A stretch of DNA of 64,000 nt from contig OZ037843.1 in NCBI GenBank assembly GCA_964035575.1, positions 806,001 to 870,000 of the forward strand. Reading direction: 5' to 3'. The notes under the pieces were generated by a model. The model did not search any database and had not been told where the DNA came from. It saw only the letters and a program-made list of their open reading frames with translations. The position numbers and the translations under genes are program-made. Below are positions 62,318 through 64,000 of the stretch, one piece after another (the stretch's first letter is position 1; every line of letters starts with the position of its first letter). This stretch comes from Rhynchopus sp. YZ270_cl-10 (taxonomy: Eukaryota > Euglenozoa > Diplonemea > Diplonemida > Diplonemidae).

Positions 62318-64000
62318 TCACCGAAGATAAGAACACACAACACTGCACGTCCCGGAAGGAACTGCGTGTGCTGGTGTGCCACTCCCACCCGCCTCCACCC
62401 ACGCCTTTGCAACGTCCGTGTCACGGCTCTCACCACGCAGGTACCCACGCACTGCTGTGTTGTACAAATCCCAATGCTTCTTCCCGCCTATCTGGTACAT
62501 CCACTCGTCTGCTGCAGTTGAGGTTTCTTCTTCCTTCGAAACCAGCTCAGCCACAACCTGTGCCTCGCAGTCTCGAGCAACCTCCACCTTGCACGGAAGC
62601 AGACGCAGGTCGTGTTCGCACTCAGCGTCGCTGAAGCACATCCTGTTGCAGACAACGTCGCACCCCAGCATACGTCCTGCACGTTCCATCCCGTGCACGT
62701 CGCGCACAAGTGTCCCCACCATGCTGAAGCGGCGCATCACATCACAACCCATGTCACCACGCAGCACTGTCCCCATTGCAACACCCACGTTCACAGAGGC
62801 TGCCAGGCCAGCTCTCATGAGCATGCTTGCTGCGTGCAGTGCTGAGGTTGCGTGCGACGCACACGGCTTCGACGCGTTGAACGAGCAGTGGATGCTGTCC
62901 CCAACAAAGACGTCCACCATCCCACGTCTGCTGTCTGTTGCCTGCAGGGTCTTCAGAAGAACAGTTGTGAAGAGGTCGGAGAAGCGTGCACTGTCCTCCT
63001 CCAGGCGGTGCAGGGTGTCTTTGATGTTCAGTGTCAGCAGTGTTGCATTCGCGGTTGAGAGCAGGAGAGGCGGTGCACGGAAGGAAGTGCGTCGCACTGC
63101 AGCAGACGTGCTCGATGCTTCCGCTGACACTGTGCTTGAGTCGTCACTGTCAGCACCATCCAGCTCACCACCAGGTTCCACACATTGGTCCTTCTCGTCC
63201 TCAAAAGGCAGACACGTCTGCGGGAGGTACGCCTTGTACACACGCAGGTTCTGCTCCAACTTCCGCAGTGCTGTCGTCATCCCCTCAGGCAGCTCACCAC
63301 CGTGCTCCTCCAGCAGCTCCGCCACCTTCTCCACGTCGTAGCCAGCAAGGAGCGAGGCGATGTCCTGCACTGTCGCGATTGTGCGTTGCATTGATGCCTG
63401 CTCCTTCAGGAGACCACGTGAAAAGTCACGCGTCACAATAAAGTCAATGACGAATACGAGAGCCGCAAATAGTAATCGGTTCACAGCTCCGCTCTTCTTG
63501 CAAGGCAGCACATCACAGTCACCCATGCTCTCTAAGAAGGAACGTCGATGCTCTTGATACGCGAGCCCGGGCATGTCGAGCAGACCAAACCTCCACGTTT
63601 CCTCTGCAGTGATGATGACCAAATACACCAGTGTGCACACCACGACAATTGTGCTGTACCGTGTGGGCACCTGCATGACCAAGAGAAAGTCCACCACAAG
63701 CACGATCATTGGCCAGGCGTATTCATACTCGATGCGCCAACTTATGTCCACGACCATCACCGCAACGTAGTACAGTGCGGACTCTGTCACTATCATGAAC
63801 GTGGTCAGCTTGTACTTTAGCATAATTATAATCATCGAACACAAGCTGGTCAGCATGCCTGTGAGAACACCTCCAAAAAACTGATACCTACCATGTAAAC
63901 TCTGCACCTCCGTCACAGCAAACATAATCGCACCTACGAATGTAACGCAGTTGAAGAAAAAGCAAATACTACGTATGAGTCTGCTGTGCGTGTCCAGTGT
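62318..64000 (-). CDS. membrane protein with degenerate cyclase domain, 5' end outside window
   Basis: At least 560 codons. The frame is open to the window edge, where it reads TLDTHSRLIRS, matching the GTLDSRGRQKRS start of the gene at 18857, so only a few residues are missing. Same layout: six membrane segments, MQRTIATVQDIASLLAGYD, VYKAYLPQTCLPFED, a Ser/Asp-rich insert (about 63050-63200), then the degenerate domain (LLTLNIKDT, VFVGDSIHCSF, MVGTLVRDVHGMERAG) and EWMYQIGGKKHW. Metal Asp1 and the Asn/Arg pair are absent, so it is probably inactive. It is very similar to 18857-20596 over the linker and domain but lies on the opposite strand 42 kb away. Confidence 0.85.
   Translation of the reverse strand, partial: TLDTHSRLIRSICFFFNCVTFVGAIMFAVTEVQSLHGRYQFFGGVLTGMLTSLCSMIIIMLKYKLTTFMIVTESALYYVAVMVVDISWRIEYEYAWPMIVLVVDFLLVMQVPTRYSTIVVVCTLVYLVIITAEETWRFGLLDMPGLAYQEHRRSFLESMGDCDVLPCKKSGAVNRLLFAALVFVIDFIVTRDFSRGLLKEQASMQRTIATVQDIASLLAGYDVEKVAELLEEHGGELPEGMTTALRKLEQNLRVYKAYLPQTCLPFEDEKDQCVEPGGELDGADSDDSSTVSAEASSTSAAVRRTSFRAPPLLLSTANATLLTLNIKDTLHRLEEDSARFSDLFTTVLLKTLQATDSRRGMVDVFVGDSIHCSFNASKPCASHATSALHAASMLMRAGLAASVNVGVAMGTVLRGDMGCDVMRRFSMVGTLVRDVHGMERAGRMLGCDVVCNRMCFSDAECEHDLRLLPCKVEVARDCEAQVVAELVSKEEETSTAADEWMYQIGGKKHWDLYNTAVRGYLRGESRDTDVAKAWVEAGGSGTPAHAVPSGTCSVVCSYLR

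Overview
The window is nuclear DNA of a unicellular eukaryote that I cannot name. Six GT-AG introns of 46-370 nt are visible (five with a GTAT donor). Genes are otherwise intron-poor, and the spacers are full of homopolymers, microsatellites, palindromes and DNA transposons. The largest host family is class III nucleotidyl cyclases with multi-pass membrane anchors. The catalytic core of the one active-looking member reads like the receptor-type adenylate cyclases of Euglenozoa, but this resemblance is from memory and is not proof of lineage. I see no rRNA, no convincing tRNA and no CRISPR array, and I recognise no retroviral, LTR or Polinton-like element.

Layout. 1-4355: two head-to-head copies of a hAT transposon, both decayed. 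4440-6540: a tyrosine-recombinase (Crypton-like) element with inverted and palindromic ends. 7148-20596: a signalling cluster with a tandem pair of 872-aa receptors carrying a degenerate cyclase domain, a 689-aa adenylate cyclase with intact catalytic residues plus a degenerate second domain, and a 579-aa paralogue with only a degenerate domain. 21114-24150: two small spliced genes, one a likely mitochondrial membrane protein. 24145-31650: nested DNA transposons (a hAT with a three-exon transposase, itself interrupted by a TA-flanked element, next to a 1.08-kb palindrome). 32013-36633: two ankyrin-repeat paralogues. 36634-49000: mostly repeats, including a 2.9-kb foldback element, tyrosine-recombinase fragments, telomere-like heptamer arrays and 400-bp tandem units. 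49062-54865: several unrecognised or partly recognised genes and a ubiquitin-like/leucine-rich-repeat gene split by 2.1 kb between 20-bp direct repeats. 56884-61518: a TIR element, a second palindrome of the same family, and a hAT with an apparently intact two-exon transposase. 62318-64000: a reverse-strand cyclase paralogue running off the window.

How the genes fit together. The cyclase relatives share a linker (a YxxYxP motif after a coiled segment) and, in the degenerate members, a C-terminal EWMYQ or EWMYL motif. One active catalytic half surrounded by several dead halves suggests regulatory heterodimers, but that is inference. The tandem receptor duplication also acts as a clock: flanking insertions are present in one unit and absent in the other, so several of the repeats have moved since the duplication.
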